Shown here one piece after another: positions 35,523 through 43,991 of a stretch of DNA of 64,000 nt. Origin of the DNA: Bacteroidota bacterium (lineage in GTDB: Bacteria; Bacteroidota; Ignavibacteria; Ignavibacteriales; Ignavibacteriaceae); the NCBI GenBank assembly GCA_020161395.1, contig JAIUOE010000003.1, positions 186,001 to 250,000 of the forward strand, read 5' to 3'. Numbering within the stretch: the stretch's first letter is position 1; every line of letters begins with the position of its first letter. The notes beneath the pieces were generated by a model. The model did no database searches. It was given only the letters and a program-made list of their open reading frames with translations, and had not been told where the DNA came from. The position numbers and the translations under genes are program-made.

Positions 35523-36017
35523 TTAATATTCAGAGTAAAGTCTTTTTCTCTCCTCTTCCCACTCGGTTTGAAAATTCAAATAATGAATTTCCATTAATTT
35601 GTAGAATCTCTCCATCTCTTCAAGCCGTCTAGCGGTAACACTGTTTTTCTCGAGATCGGCATCCTTTGCCATTTCTCTCAATATGCCGGCAATTCTTGTA
35701 TTATTCCGGATGAGATCAAAATTATTAAGAAACGCATTCTCGAAAATTTCGGGCTCTATCTCGTAATAATCTTTCCTGTTGTTCTCAGCTACCCATGCTT
35801 TTCTAATCAGCTTTTTGTCACGGAGTCTTCTGAGAATCTGGCTGACGGGACCCTTGCTCCTCCCAAGTTGCTCGCAAATATCGTCGAGAGAAACAGGTTG
35901 CGGACTGAATATCAACAACGCCACTATATGACCCATCAGCTTGTTCAAGCCGAAAGCCTTGTAGGCATCGCCGAAGCGACGAATCATATCATTTTTTATC
36001 TGTTCGTTTTCTATCAT
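35523..36017 (-). CDS. GbsR/MarR-family transcriptional regulator
   Basis: A 164-residue regulator of the GbsR subgroup of winged-helix proteins. The N-terminal FGLNKLMGHIVALLIFSPQP is characteristic; the DNA-reading helix is in DDICEQLGRSKGPVSQILRRL, and the C-terminal half is a helical dimerisation region. GbsR in Bacillus senses choline; relatives sense other small ligands. A 20-bp palindrome just before its start and a near copy before fabG indicate autoregulation and control of the divergent-function operon that follows on the same strand. It probably represses until the pathway substrate or its CoA ester is present. Confidence 0.86.
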   Translation of the reverse strand: MIENEQIKNDMIRRFGDAYKAFGLNKLMGHIVALLIFSPQPVSLDDICEQLGRSKGPVSQILRRLRDKKLIRKAWVAENNRKDYYEIEPEIFENAFLNNFDLIRNNTRIAGILREMAKDADLEKNSVTARRLEEMERFYKLMEIHYLNFQTEWEEERKRLYSEY

Positions 36018-36028
36018 TGGGTTTTTAA

Positions 36029-36048
36029 CATTTCAAAAATTTGAAACG
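36029..36048. promoter_or_regulatory. Candidate autoregulatory operator of the GbsR-type gene
   Basis: The core TTTCAAA-AA-TTTGAAA (36031-36046) has perfect 7-bp arms, flanked by CA and CG. It lies 12-31 bp upstream of the regulator's start codon and shares its extended sequence with the site at 35470. Confidence 0.68.
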
Positions 36049-36089
36049 ATTAAAATTAAGCAAAAGATAATTCATGTGCAAGAAAAAAA

Positions 36090-38825
36090 TCAGACGATGT
36101 ACTTTTTTATCGTATGGATGAGACTGTCACGCTTAAACGGCTTGGCAATATAGTCGGTGCACCCCTCACTCAGGAAAATTTCCCTGTCACCCGGCATCGC
36201 AAATGCTGTTATTGCAACGATTGGCAAAAGAGCAAACCGGGGCATTTTACGAATAAGTCTTGTAAGTTCCACGCCATCCAGACCTTCCCTGAGGTTTATA
36301 TCCATGAGGATGGCAGCAAATTTTTCATCCCCTTCCAAAAGTTTTAATGCCTCTTCTCCATTTCTGGCATGCTGTACTTTACAAATTTTTGCAAGATGCA
36401 TCGACACTATTTCAAAAGGTGTATCTTCATCATCAACATACAGAAGTGTAGCCAACTTGTCGGAAGAAACCGTTAATTCCTCAACTGAAGTGCGGGTTAC
36501 TGTTTTTCTTTTTTTGGTCGAGGTTGACTTCGGTAATTTCAACAGAAATGTCGTCCCAATATTTTCTTTGCTTTCAACTCGAATTTTCACTCCGAGGAGA
36601 TCACAAAGTTTCTTTGTTATGGTCAAGCCGAGGCCTGTTCCTTCAAAATTACGCCCCATCCCCTCACTAACCTGTCTGAATTCCTGCCAGATCAGATTCA
36701 GATTTTCCGGTTTTATCCCGATTCCGGTGTCTGCTATTGCAATCTCCACAAATTCTGTTTCATCCTCCTCCAAAACAGAAATTGAAATGGTCACACTTCC
36801 ATTCAGTGTATATTTAAGAGCATTGCTGATTATATTGTTAAATATTTGAAAGAATGCTCTCTCATCCGAGTAGACTGTTACCTGTTTGTGATCAGATTTT
36901 AACTCTACTGACAGGTTCTTTTTCTTTGCAGTTTTATCGTTCAGTCTGATTACCTCTTGTGCAAGGGTCAACAGATCAAAATCGAACAAATCGAAAGATT
37001 GCTTTTCCGCTTCAAGTCTTGAATAATCAAGAATCAAATTCAGAGTCTCGATTAATCTTTGAGCTCCCGAATTTATGATTTTTGCCATCTCGAGAATTTC
37101 AGAGTCCGTGGCAACTTCTTCCAGAATCTCAGCATATCCAAGTATACCTATCATTGGAGTCCTGAGCTCGTGGCTCATGTTAGCCATCAAATTGGCTTTG
37201 ATTCTGCTCAGCTCCTCTCCTTTTATTTGTGCATACTTTATTGTCGACTCGATCAGTTTTTTGTCGGTAAGATCGATTCCAATTCCGATCAGGAGACCGC
37301 TCGACACCCGGATGTTTGACCAGATTGAATCAAGATATCCACCGTCATGTTTTCTCACACGGAATTCTTCCCATGCGATTTCTGCCCGAAGCATATAATC
37401 AGCAGCCCGTTGTCTTTCTCCTTCGTCGGGATATGCCTCCTCCATCAGATTAATCCTGTTGATCAGATCGTTCGAATAACCCGTCTTCTTTTCGAACTCG
37501 GCATTGACCATTGTTACATTAGTTTTCGGGTCAAACCGGGTAATCATAACTGGAATAGTGTTGATTATCCTCTCAAACAGCTCCTTCTGTGCTGCGAGTT
37601 GCTGCTCGTCTTCTTTTCGGATTCTCTCGCTCTCTACATGTTTGAGCACAAAGGAAATATCACCCGATATCTCATTTATCAGGTCTATCTCACTTTTATC
37701 AAAAAATCCGGGCTCTTTCGAGAAGAGTTGAAGAATAAATCTTACTTCTTCATTAACTACCACCGGGAAAATACCAAGGGAACGGAGTTCATACTGATTG
37801 ATGACAGAATTTTTGATCGAATTAAAAATCAATTGCTTCTTGTGAGTAAGAATATTCTCTCTCACCATGGGTTCATCAAGGTAAAGAAACAGATCGGATT
37901 CAGGGATCCTTTTTTGATCATTACCAAAAACAAATTTTTCCGGTTCTGCTGTCTTGAAATGACAGGGACACAGGAGAAGGGTTACAAGATCAAATTCGGC
38001 AGTTTCAAGGAAAATGGAACCAATCGTTTGTATCAGAACCGTTTCCTCTTCGATAGTCATCAGGCTTCTGTTTACCATGCTCAGAACTCTGTATAACCTG
38101 TTAAGCTTCTCAAGCTCATTTTCGTATCGAATCAGATGAGAAACATCTCTAATCGAGCAAAGGTATGACTGTCTTTGATCAAATTCGATCGGAGTGACCC
38201 TTAATTCACAGGTTTTAATTTCATTGGTACCGGTCAATATATTGATTATTGATTTGGTGCCTGCTACCGCCGGGAATCCGAATTCTTTTCCAAGCAGTGA
38301 GGTTTTCAACCTGAACATCTCCTCAGCAGCCGGATTTGAAAAGATGATAATCCCCTCCTGATTGACCACAAGCATCGGATCAGGATTTTGCTGAATTACC
38401 TTGTTTAGTTTTGCTTCCGACTTTTTGACCAGATTCAGAGCCATCACATGATCGGCGTAAACCTGGAATTGTGCGAGAAAAAGTTTGGAGGGGAGCGGAC
38501 GCGTTAGATACGCATCGGCGCCCGATTCAAGTCCTTTGACCTGATGGTCACTTTCTTTAAGGTATGCGGTTATCAGTATTACAAATATATTACTGGTAAG
38601 GGTATCCGCTTTGAGGATTTTGAGGAGTTCTATGCCGGAGAGATCAGGCATTTCGATGTCAAGCAATATGATATCAGGAAAGATGCTCTGAGCCATCCTC
38701 AGACCATCTTTTCCCCCAACCGCAGTGAATGTTCTAAATCCGGCCTTCTTGAGAATATATTCCTGACTCTGAATTAAATCGGGATTATCGTCAACAATAA
38801 GTACTGAGATAGTTTCGTTCTTCAT
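36090..38825 (-). CDS. Hybrid histidine kinase: REC-PAS-GAF-PAS-HisKA-HATPase-REC
   Basis: About 911 residues from the ATG at 38825 (preceded by AAAGAG; an upstream TTG would add six). Order: receiver with phospho-Asp D56 (LLDIEMPD), PAS (about 140-230), a GAF-like region (about 245-395), a second PAS (about 420-530), the phosphoacceptor in NMSHELRTP (about residue 552), ATPase domain with IADTGIGI and GTGLGLTI, and a C-terminal receiver with LMDINLREG. No membrane segment, so a cytoplasmic kinase. The N-terminal receiver may take input from a partner kinase in the operon. It lies 19 bp after the kaiB-like gene. Confidence 0.88.
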   Translation of the reverse strand: MKNETISVLIVDDNPDLIQSQEYILKKAGFRTFTAVGGKDGLRMAQSIFPDIILLDIEMPDLSGIELLKILKADTLTSNIFVILITAYLKESDHQVKGLESGADAYLTRPLPSKLFLAQFQVYADHVMALNLVKKSEAKLNKVIQQNPDPMLVVNQEGIIIFSNPAAEEMFRLKTSLLGKEFGFPAVAGTKSIINILTGTNEIKTCELRVTPIEFDQRQSYLCSIRDVSHLIRYENELEKLNRLYRVLSMVNRSLMTIEEETVLIQTIGSIFLETAEFDLVTLLLCPCHFKTAEPEKFVFGNDQKRIPESDLFLYLDEPMVRENILTHKKQLIFNSIKNSVINQYELRSLGIFPVVVNEEVRFILQLFSKEPGFFDKSEIDLINEISGDISFVLKHVESERIRKEDEQQLAAQKELFERIINTIPVMITRFDPKTNVTMVNAEFEKKTGYSNDLINRINLMEEAYPDEGERQRAADYMLRAEIAWEEFRVRKHDGGYLDSIWSNIRVSSGLLIGIGIDLTDKKLIESTIKYAQIKGEELSRIKANLMANMSHELRTPMIGILGYAEILEEVATDSEILEMAKIINSGAQRLIETLNLILDYSRLEAEKQSFDLFDFDLLTLAQEVIRLNDKTAKKKNLSVELKSDHKQVTVYSDERAFFQIFNNIISNALKYTLNGSVTISISVLEEDETEFVEIAIADTGIGIKPENLNLIWQEFRQVSEGMGRNFEGTGLGLTITKKLCDLLGVKIRVESKENIGTTFLLKLPKSTSTKKRKTVTRTSVEELTVSSDKLATLLYVDDEDTPFEIVSMHLAKICKVQHARNGEEALKLLEGDEKFAAILMDINLREGLDGVELTRLIRKMPRFALLPIVAITAFAMPGDREIFLSEGCTDYIAKPFKRDSLIHTIKKYIV

Positions 38826-38844
38826 TTTCTCTTTTAATTTCAAT

Positions 38845-39117
38845 TTACACTTTTATTTCAAGTCCAAGCAATACTCTTTGAGTATCAGTGAGATCACCAA
38901 CAATTCTTCTTACCGGAAGAGGAAGAATTTTTATCAATGTCGTGGTTGCGAGCACCTGATCCTGCACGGCAAGTTCAGGACTGTCCAGAACATCTATAAT
39001 AAGAAGTTCATAGTCATCATTTAAATTTGATTTACAAAGGCTTTTCAGATTTGACACCGCCTGTTCCGAGCGGGCAGTTTTACCTGTTATATAGAGTTTT
39101 AGTTGATATTTCCTCAT
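38845..39117 (-). CDS. KaiB-like protein
   Basis: A 90-residue KaiB-domain protein: LKLYITGKTARSEQAVSNL at the start, YELLIIDVLDSPELA, then the conserved TTTLIKILPLPVRRIVGDL. In cyanobacteria KaiB switches fold to bind KaiC and the kinase SasA, which itself has a KaiB-like domain. Here the gene is directly joined to a kinase gene (TAA then ATG), so a SasA-like pairing split over two genes is plausible. No kaiC lies in this operon; a KaiC-like fold occurs in the separate protein at 2992-4290. Confidence 0.88.
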   Translation of the reverse strand: MRKYQLKLYITGKTARSEQAVSNLKSLCKSNLNDDYELLIIDVLDSPELAVQDQVLATTTLIKILPLPVRRIVGDLTDTQRVLLGLEIKV

Positions 39118-40308
39118 TTATTCCTCCGCCAGGGGTAATTCCACGGTAAAAGTTGTCCCCGCTCCCACTTCACTTTCCACCGTAATTGTCCCGCCGTGAC
39201 CGTCAACGATTTTCTTAACGATCATCAAACCCAGTCCGGTACTTTTTTCACCACCTGTACTTTTTACACTCGTCTTGGCAAATGGTTTGAAAAGTTTTAT
39301 AATTTCATTCGAGGGAATCCCCTGCCCCTGATCTTTTACCACCAGCCTCGCCTTTTTCAGGTCTTTCATGATGGCAACAACTGTGGTGGTGTTTTGGTAT
39401 GAGTATTTTACAGCGTTTGTTAAAAGGTTGGTGATGACCTGATCTATCTTGTTCAGATCGGCGTATAGTGGAAGTGATTCCTCCGAAGAGACAAAATTTA
39501 TGAAGATATTCTTCTTTTCTGCAAGCGATTTATTAAGGGTAACTGCATCCCTCACGAGTTGTACAAGATCAAACCGTGTCTTGTTCAGATTCATTTGTCC
39601 GGACTCTATGCTGGAGATATCCAGCAACTCAGTCACCATGTTTAGCATGAACTTTGACAAAGAATCAATTTTTTCCAAAAAACTGACTGCCTCTTCCGAA
39701 AGTTTTTCCTTCTCCTCCAGTATAAACTCTGAAAGATTCATTATAACCCCGAGCGGATTTCGTAAATCGTGAGCCGCCATCCCCAAAAACTGATTTTTTA
39801 GTTTGTTCAGAGCCTCAAGTTCATGATTTTTTTTAGCCAGTTCTCTTTGAATATTAACCAGATCGTTATTCACCCGGCTTAGTTCTTCATAAAGGACTGT
39901 CTCGATTACCCGTTCTTTTTTATCCTCAGGGGCCATCTGTGCTTTAAACAACTGACGGAGCATATTGGTCTGGTCATTATTTATCGACATCATCTGAGAC
40001 ATCATGTCATCAAAGTTTGCCCTGTGATTTGTTCCCAGAATTATGATTTTGTTGTCGATCTTGACCGAATTGAAAAAGAACTTTGCTGTTTTTTCACCAC
40101 TGATAATGGAGAGTTGTTTACTGAAGGATGCACCAACGGATTTGGTTTCAACGAAGAACTCCAGGACTTTCGCGATATCTTCGTTTGAAAATATTTCGAT
40201 TAAAAGCCGGTCAATAAAACGGTTGTTTTCAAGTCCGGTATTGTTTATCTCTACCGATAAAACCCGTCCGGAAATATCACAAGTGAGTACAAGTCCGGTA
40301 TTTTCCAT
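39118..40308 (-). CDS. Soluble histidine kinase
   Basis: A 396-residue kinase without membrane segments. Residues 1-95 look like a divergent PAS-type sensor; a coiled coil (about 140-170) leads to the phosphoacceptor helix GMAAHDLRNPLG, and the ATPase domain has NLLTNAVKYS, VKDQGQGIP and STGLGLMIVKKI. The layout resembles SasA-like kinases, with the KaiB-like domain encoded separately in the next gene. It follows the B12-sensor gene after 14 bp, so light or cobalamin state may be its input. Confidence 0.88.
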   Translation of the reverse strand: MENTGLVLTCDISGRVLSVEINNTGLENNRFIDRLLIEIFSNEDIAKVLEFFVETKSVGASFSKQLSIISGEKTAKFFFNSVKIDNKIIILGTNHRANFDDMMSQMMSINNDQTNMLRQLFKAQMAPEDKKERVIETVLYEELSRVNNDLVNIQRELAKKNHELEALNKLKNQFLGMAAHDLRNPLGVIMNLSEFILEEKEKLSEEAVSFLEKIDSLSKFMLNMVTELLDISSIESGQMNLNKTRFDLVQLVRDAVTLNKSLAEKKNIFINFVSSEESLPLYADLNKIDQVITNLLTNAVKYSYQNTTTVVAIMKDLKKARLVVKDQGQGIPSNEIIKLFKPFAKTSVKSTGGEKSTGLGLMIVKKIVDGHGGTITVESEVGAGTTFTVELPLAEE

Positions 40309-40322
40309 AATGTCTGTTTCTA

Positions 40323-41387
40323 TTAGTTCAGAATAAAGCCGTTAGCTAATTCGATGGCACCTTTTGCATCTTCTGCGAAACCGTCGGCACCTATTTCTTT
40401 CCAAAGGTTTTTTGCGATCTTAAACGGATACCCACCGACAAGTACCTTGATATTCTCAAAACCGGGGGTGTTTTTTACTTTGGAAATAAAACTTTCAACA
40501 TCTTTAATATGATAGGTCATGGTGGCAGAAATTGCCAGCACTTTGGCATTGTGGTTCTCGAGAGCTCTGAGAATACTGTCAACCGGGGTATTCGCTCCGA
40601 AATAGTAACTGCTCCACCCCTCCATTTCAAAAAAATCGGCTACCATCCTCGCACCTATCTCGTGCAATTCATTCGCGACACAACTGACAACGATATTTCT
40701 GTTTACCGAGTTGTCATAGTTGAAAAGAAAAGGGTAAAGCTGTGACATTATAAGTTGGGTCGCTGCTGTAACAAAATGCTCATGGGCAACGGTAATTTTG
40801 CCCCTCTGCCAAAGCAGTCCTGTCTCCAGCATCGCCGGTTGAAAAACATTAAGATAAATATCCTTGATCGGTGTGCCCGAATGATACATGTTCATAACAA
40901 TGTTCATCGCCGATCTTCTGTCCCCTTTTAAGAGATAGTCGAGATATTCAGCAGCATTTTCCCTAAGAGGATTTTCCTCATCAAAATAGCTGTAATCAGC
41001 GGGCGAATTCTCTCTAAATGCAGCAACACCCTGGTCGAAAACTGTCGCTGTCACAAGAAATTCCTCCTCTGAAAGAAATTTCCTCAAATTATCCCGCACC
41101 AGGTCGAAGAACCGATAAAACTCGTCGTTTACAATATTTAGAGAGGAAAAAAAGATTTTTGCCCATCTCATGTATTCGATAAACAATTCGGGCTGCGAAA
41201 GTCTGACAGCTTCTGCAAGATAGCTGAGCTTGTATTCGCAATCCTGCAGATAGAGATCGATGTGTCTCTGAGTGTAGCTTTTCTTGAACGATGGGGAGAC
41301 TTCAAAATGGTTGTCCAATACCATCCGGGAAATCATTTTTTTGTTTCCCTCAAGCTTCCTGCCGATTAAATTCGATTTTTCCTTCAT
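40323..41387 (-). CDS. CarH-like B12-binding photosensor without DNA-binding domain
   Basis: 354 residues. The C-terminal half holds the four-helix and Rossmann cobalamin-binding domains of CarH. It has the W-x9-EH motif that marks adenosylcobalamin light sensors (W193, E203, H204) and the E-x-H-x-x-G motif (E240, H242, G245) whose His ligates cobalt. Spacing between Trp and the axial His is 49 residues, close to CarH (46). The usual N-terminal MerR domain is missing; residues 1-130 are instead helical and unlike any DNA-binding domain I recognise. It sits between two histidine kinase genes, so the light signal is probably passed to a kinase rather than to DNA. Cobalamin binding without light sensing is the alternative. 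Confidence 0.83.
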   Translation of the reverse strand: MKEKSNLIGRKLEGNKKMISRMVLDNHFEVSPSFKKSYTQRHIDLYLQDCEYKLSYLAEAVRLSQPELFIEYMRWAKIFFSSLNIVNDEFYRFFDLVRDNLRKFLSEEEFLVTATVFDQGVAAFRENSPADYSYFDEENPLRENAAEYLDYLLKGDRRSAMNIVMNMYHSGTPIKDIYLNVFQPAMLETGLLWQRGKITVAHEHFVTAATQLIMSQLYPFLFNYDNSVNRNIVVSCVANELHEIGARMVADFFEMEGWSSYYFGANTPVDSILRALENHNAKVLAISATMTYHIKDVESFISKVKNTPGFENIKVLVGGYPFKIAKNLWKEIGADGFAEDAKGAIELANGFILN

Positions 41388-41393
41388 AACGGG

Positions 41394-42539
41394 TTACTCA
41401 TTCTGATTAATTGATACAGGATACTCGGCATAAAAAGTTGTGCCCTTTTCATTGGAAGATTCAAAATAGACTTTTCCCTGCAAATACTTTTCAGAGAGAA
41501 GTTTCATGCTGTAAGTCCCAAGTCCTCTTCCTTTTCCCTTGCTCGAAAAAGAACGGTTAAAAATTTGAAGTTGAACGATACTCGGCATAAAGGAATGATT
41601 ATTCACAGAGAAAATAATTTTGCCCTCTTTTTCCACACACGACACCGTTATTACAGAACCGACGGGATCTGCTTCAAGGGCATTCTTTACCATGTTTCCA
41701 AGAACTCTCCCAAGCAGGCTTCGGTCGTTTACTATTTCAATATCTGTCACTTCTCCCGGAACGAGTGATTTCCCTTCTGCGACAACATGATTTTTGTAAA
41801 GCTCGATTGTCTCGTGAACCATCCTGGCACTGCTGAATGTTGCGGGACGGATATCGAGTTGCCCACCTTCAGCAGCTATAAGCTGTTTTTGAGCCTGTAT
41901 TTCTTCGATAAGACGATTGGATAATTCTTCGATGCTTTCACTGAAGATTTCGAGTTCATCAGGTTCCGCTTCCCGGAGAATCTGGGTGTAACCTAAAATA
42001 CCACCTGCAGTGTTGAGAATGTCGTGGAAGAAAATTCTTTCGAGAGCCTGACGCCTCTTTTCGTTGGAAATGTCGGCAACGGTAAATACTGTGAAATCCT
42101 CTCCTTCAAGTGAGAGTCGAGTCGATTTCACACGCAAGTCAAGCGCGGTACACCCGTCACCTTGAATGATCCTGCATTCCTGAACATCTTCATACTGCCC
42201 GCTTTGTGAATTGAGAATGGATATCACCGCTCCGCAGGTTTTACAAAATTCTGATGTTCCACATCCGGCTTCATTCTCGAAGGCATGCTGGCAGTTTATA
42301 GCCTCACCGGGTCTGAATCCCCGTTTTAGAAAATCGTCTTCAGCGGCAAGATAATTCAGCAGGCTCTTGTTGGCAAAAACTATCTCCCGTTCTTTGTTTA
42401 ATATCATGACAAATTCAGGAATTGCGTGTAAGACGGAAGTTATGTCTGAATGAGACTCAATTTTATTAATTTGAGCCAGAAGAATATGTTCAGGGGTCCG
42501 TTCGGGAGGTGCGAACGATGTTTTGAGTGCGGTACTCAT
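41394..42539 (-). CDS. PAS histidine kinase with cysteine cluster
   Basis: A 381-residue soluble kinase. A PAS domain (about 35-150) carries four clustered cysteines, C83, C93, C99 and C102, in the order CQH...GCG...C-x2-CG, a pattern able to bind an iron-sulfur cluster or metal. The phosphoacceptor box is the atypical FFHDILNTAGG (H172), and the ATPase domain ends GRGLGTYSMKLL. It is the first gene of the signalling operon, 6 bp ahead of the B12-sensor gene, and is preceded by a 19-bp palindrome. Redox sensing is a reasonable guess. Confidence 0.83.
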   Translation of the reverse strand: MSTALKTSFAPPERTPEHILLAQINKIESHSDITSVLHAIPEFVMILNKEREIVFANKSLLNYLAAEDDFLKRGFRPGEAINCQHAFENEAGCGTSEFCKTCGAVISILNSQSGQYEDVQECRIIQGDGCTALDLRVKSTRLSLEGEDFTVFTVADISNEKRRQALERIFFHDILNTAGGILGYTQILREAEPDELEIFSESIEELSNRLIEEIQAQKQLIAAEGGQLDIRPATFSSARMVHETIELYKNHVVAEGKSLVPGEVTDIEIVNDRSLLGRVLGNMVKNALEADPVGSVITVSCVEKEGKIIFSVNNHSFMPSIVQLQIFNRSFSSKGKGRGLGTYSMKLLSEKYLQGKVYFESSNEKGTTFYAEYPVSINQNE

Positions 42540-42572
42540 AGTTGTCTCGTTATTTAAATTATCTCTACTTCA

Positions 42573-42591
42573 AGTTAAAATAATTTTAACT
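42573..42591. promoter_or_regulatory. AT-rich palindrome before the signalling operon
   Basis: AGTTAAAATAATTTTAACT: perfect 9-bp arms around one base, about 34 bp upstream of the kinase start at 42539, in the 74-bp gap after hemY. There is no GC stem or T-run, so it is better read as an operator than as a terminator. The binding protein is unknown. Confidence 0.5.
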
Positions 42592-42613
42592 AATATTCAA
42601 GAAAATTCAGAGA

Positions 42614-43990
42614 CTACAAGTATTTTTTTACCTTTTCCGCCGCCGGTTTTGAGTTTTTAAAGCAATCACCTATCGAAATGCCTTCCCTGAAATTTCCGGA
42701 GAATAAGAGCCCTGGATTTTCTGCTTCAATTTTGTTGAAATAAATATCGTGCAGGTAATAACCAAGGTTATACTGCGGTATCGCCCTGTCCCACATCCTT
42801 GATTTGGAAAAAACAGGTTCACCTGAAATTTTCATGATGTGGCGCAATTCCTCAATCACTTTCGATTCGATTTCGTTGCCAAAACGACGGAACACATCGA
42901 AGTTCTTGGCACCACCGATAAAAACAGTGAAGGCGGCAAGATTCGAGTTACACCTGTTTTCAAAAATTACGGAACTCCAGATCGCACCGAGGAAAATTTT
43001 CTTTTCCTTGCTTGGAATCAAAAAACCAAACCCGTCAAGAGGTGTTCTGATTTCGCTCTTTTTGAAGGCGACGAAGAGTACTTTTACAGGAGGATGGTAG
43101 ATTTCTTTGAAATGTGATGAAAGTTCCCGGTCAAAATCTGCAAACACATCTGCCGAGACATGTGCAGGAAGTGTCGAGAGAAGTATGTCGCACTTGATCG
43201 TGTGAGGAGTACCGTTCTTCTCATATGTAACGGAATATCCATCCCCCTCCCTGGTCACCTTGGAAACTTTACAATTGTAGTGAATTCTGTCAGGAAATTG
43301 TGCAGCTATTGTGTCAGGAAGAATCCCCATCCCCGACCGGAACGAAAACATTTTCGCACTCTGTTTCGACTCCTCATTGCGGGCTTTTGCCTGTTTACGC
43401 TCTTTTGCGCCTTTTATCACGCCCTTTATCAGTCCGCCGTATAACTCCTCTAAACGGTAGAGTTTTGGAAAGGCTGATTTCACACTCAGTTTCTCGGCGT
43501 CTCCTGCAAAAACACCAGAAACGAAGGGATCGATCGCATAATCAAGAAATTCCCTTCCGAGTCTTCTCGTTACAAATTCGGCGAGACTCTGATTGTATCC
43601 ATCCTTCGATTTTCCAACAAACGGTTCTTTCATCACTCTGATTTTTGCCATTGGTGAGAAGAGCCTCGTTTTAAGGAAAGCACCCGGACTTGTTGGCAAC
43701 GACATCAGTTCATCATTTTTAAGGATGTACCTTTTGTTCGAAGTCTCACTTGCGTAAATCATCTCATCATCGAGCCCAAGCTGGCTGACCATTTCACGAA
43801 TGTAGGGGGAAGTTTCGAGTCCGCTGTTGGGACCAAAATCCATCAGGAAGCCATTTTCCTTTTCAGTCCTTATACTTCCGCCCGGTTTATCACCCGCTTC
43901 GAGTATCGTGAAATCCACTCTATCACGAAACAACCAGTGAGCTGCTGTAAGCCCAGAAATTCCTGCGCCAAGTATTACAATATTTTTCAT
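42614..43990 (-). CDS. hemY: Protoporphyrinogen oxidase (HemY type)
   Basis: A 458-residue FAD enzyme that oxidises protoporphyrinogen IX to protoporphyrin IX. The dinucleotide-binding start GAGISGLTAAHW and the downstream DKPGGSIRTE are typical, as is the C-terminal LLFSGNFREGISIGDC. HemY-type enzymes use O2, whereas the operon's HemN is the O2-independent step, so the pathway may work across oxygen levels. The gene starts 1 bp after hemH and ends the haem operon. Confidence 0.92.
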   Translation of the reverse strand: MKNIVILGAGISGLTAAHWLFRDRVDFTILEAGDKPGGSIRTEKENGFLMDFGPNSGLETSPYIREMVSQLGLDDEMIYASETSNKRYILKNDELMSLPTSPGAFLKTRLFSPMAKIRVMKEPFVGKSKDGYNQSLAEFVTRRLGREFLDYAIDPFVSGVFAGDAEKLSVKSAFPKLYRLEELYGGLIKGVIKGAKERKQAKARNEESKQSAKMFSFRSGMGILPDTIAAQFPDRIHYNCKVSKVTREGDGYSVTYEKNGTPHTIKCDILLSTLPAHVSADVFADFDRELSSHFKEIYHPPVKVLFVAFKKSEIRTPLDGFGFLIPSKEKKIFLGAIWSSVIFENRCNSNLAAFTVFIGGAKNFDVFRRFGNEIESKVIEELRHIMKISGEPVFSKSRMWDRAIPQYNLGYYLHDIYFNKIEAENPGLLFSGNFREGISIGDCFKNSKPAAEKVKKYL

Positions 43991-43991
43991 A

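Noticed and set aside
38845-39117. Evidence for a circadian clock
   Set aside because: KaiA and a two-domain KaiC are absent; KaiB-like proteins occur widely without clocks.
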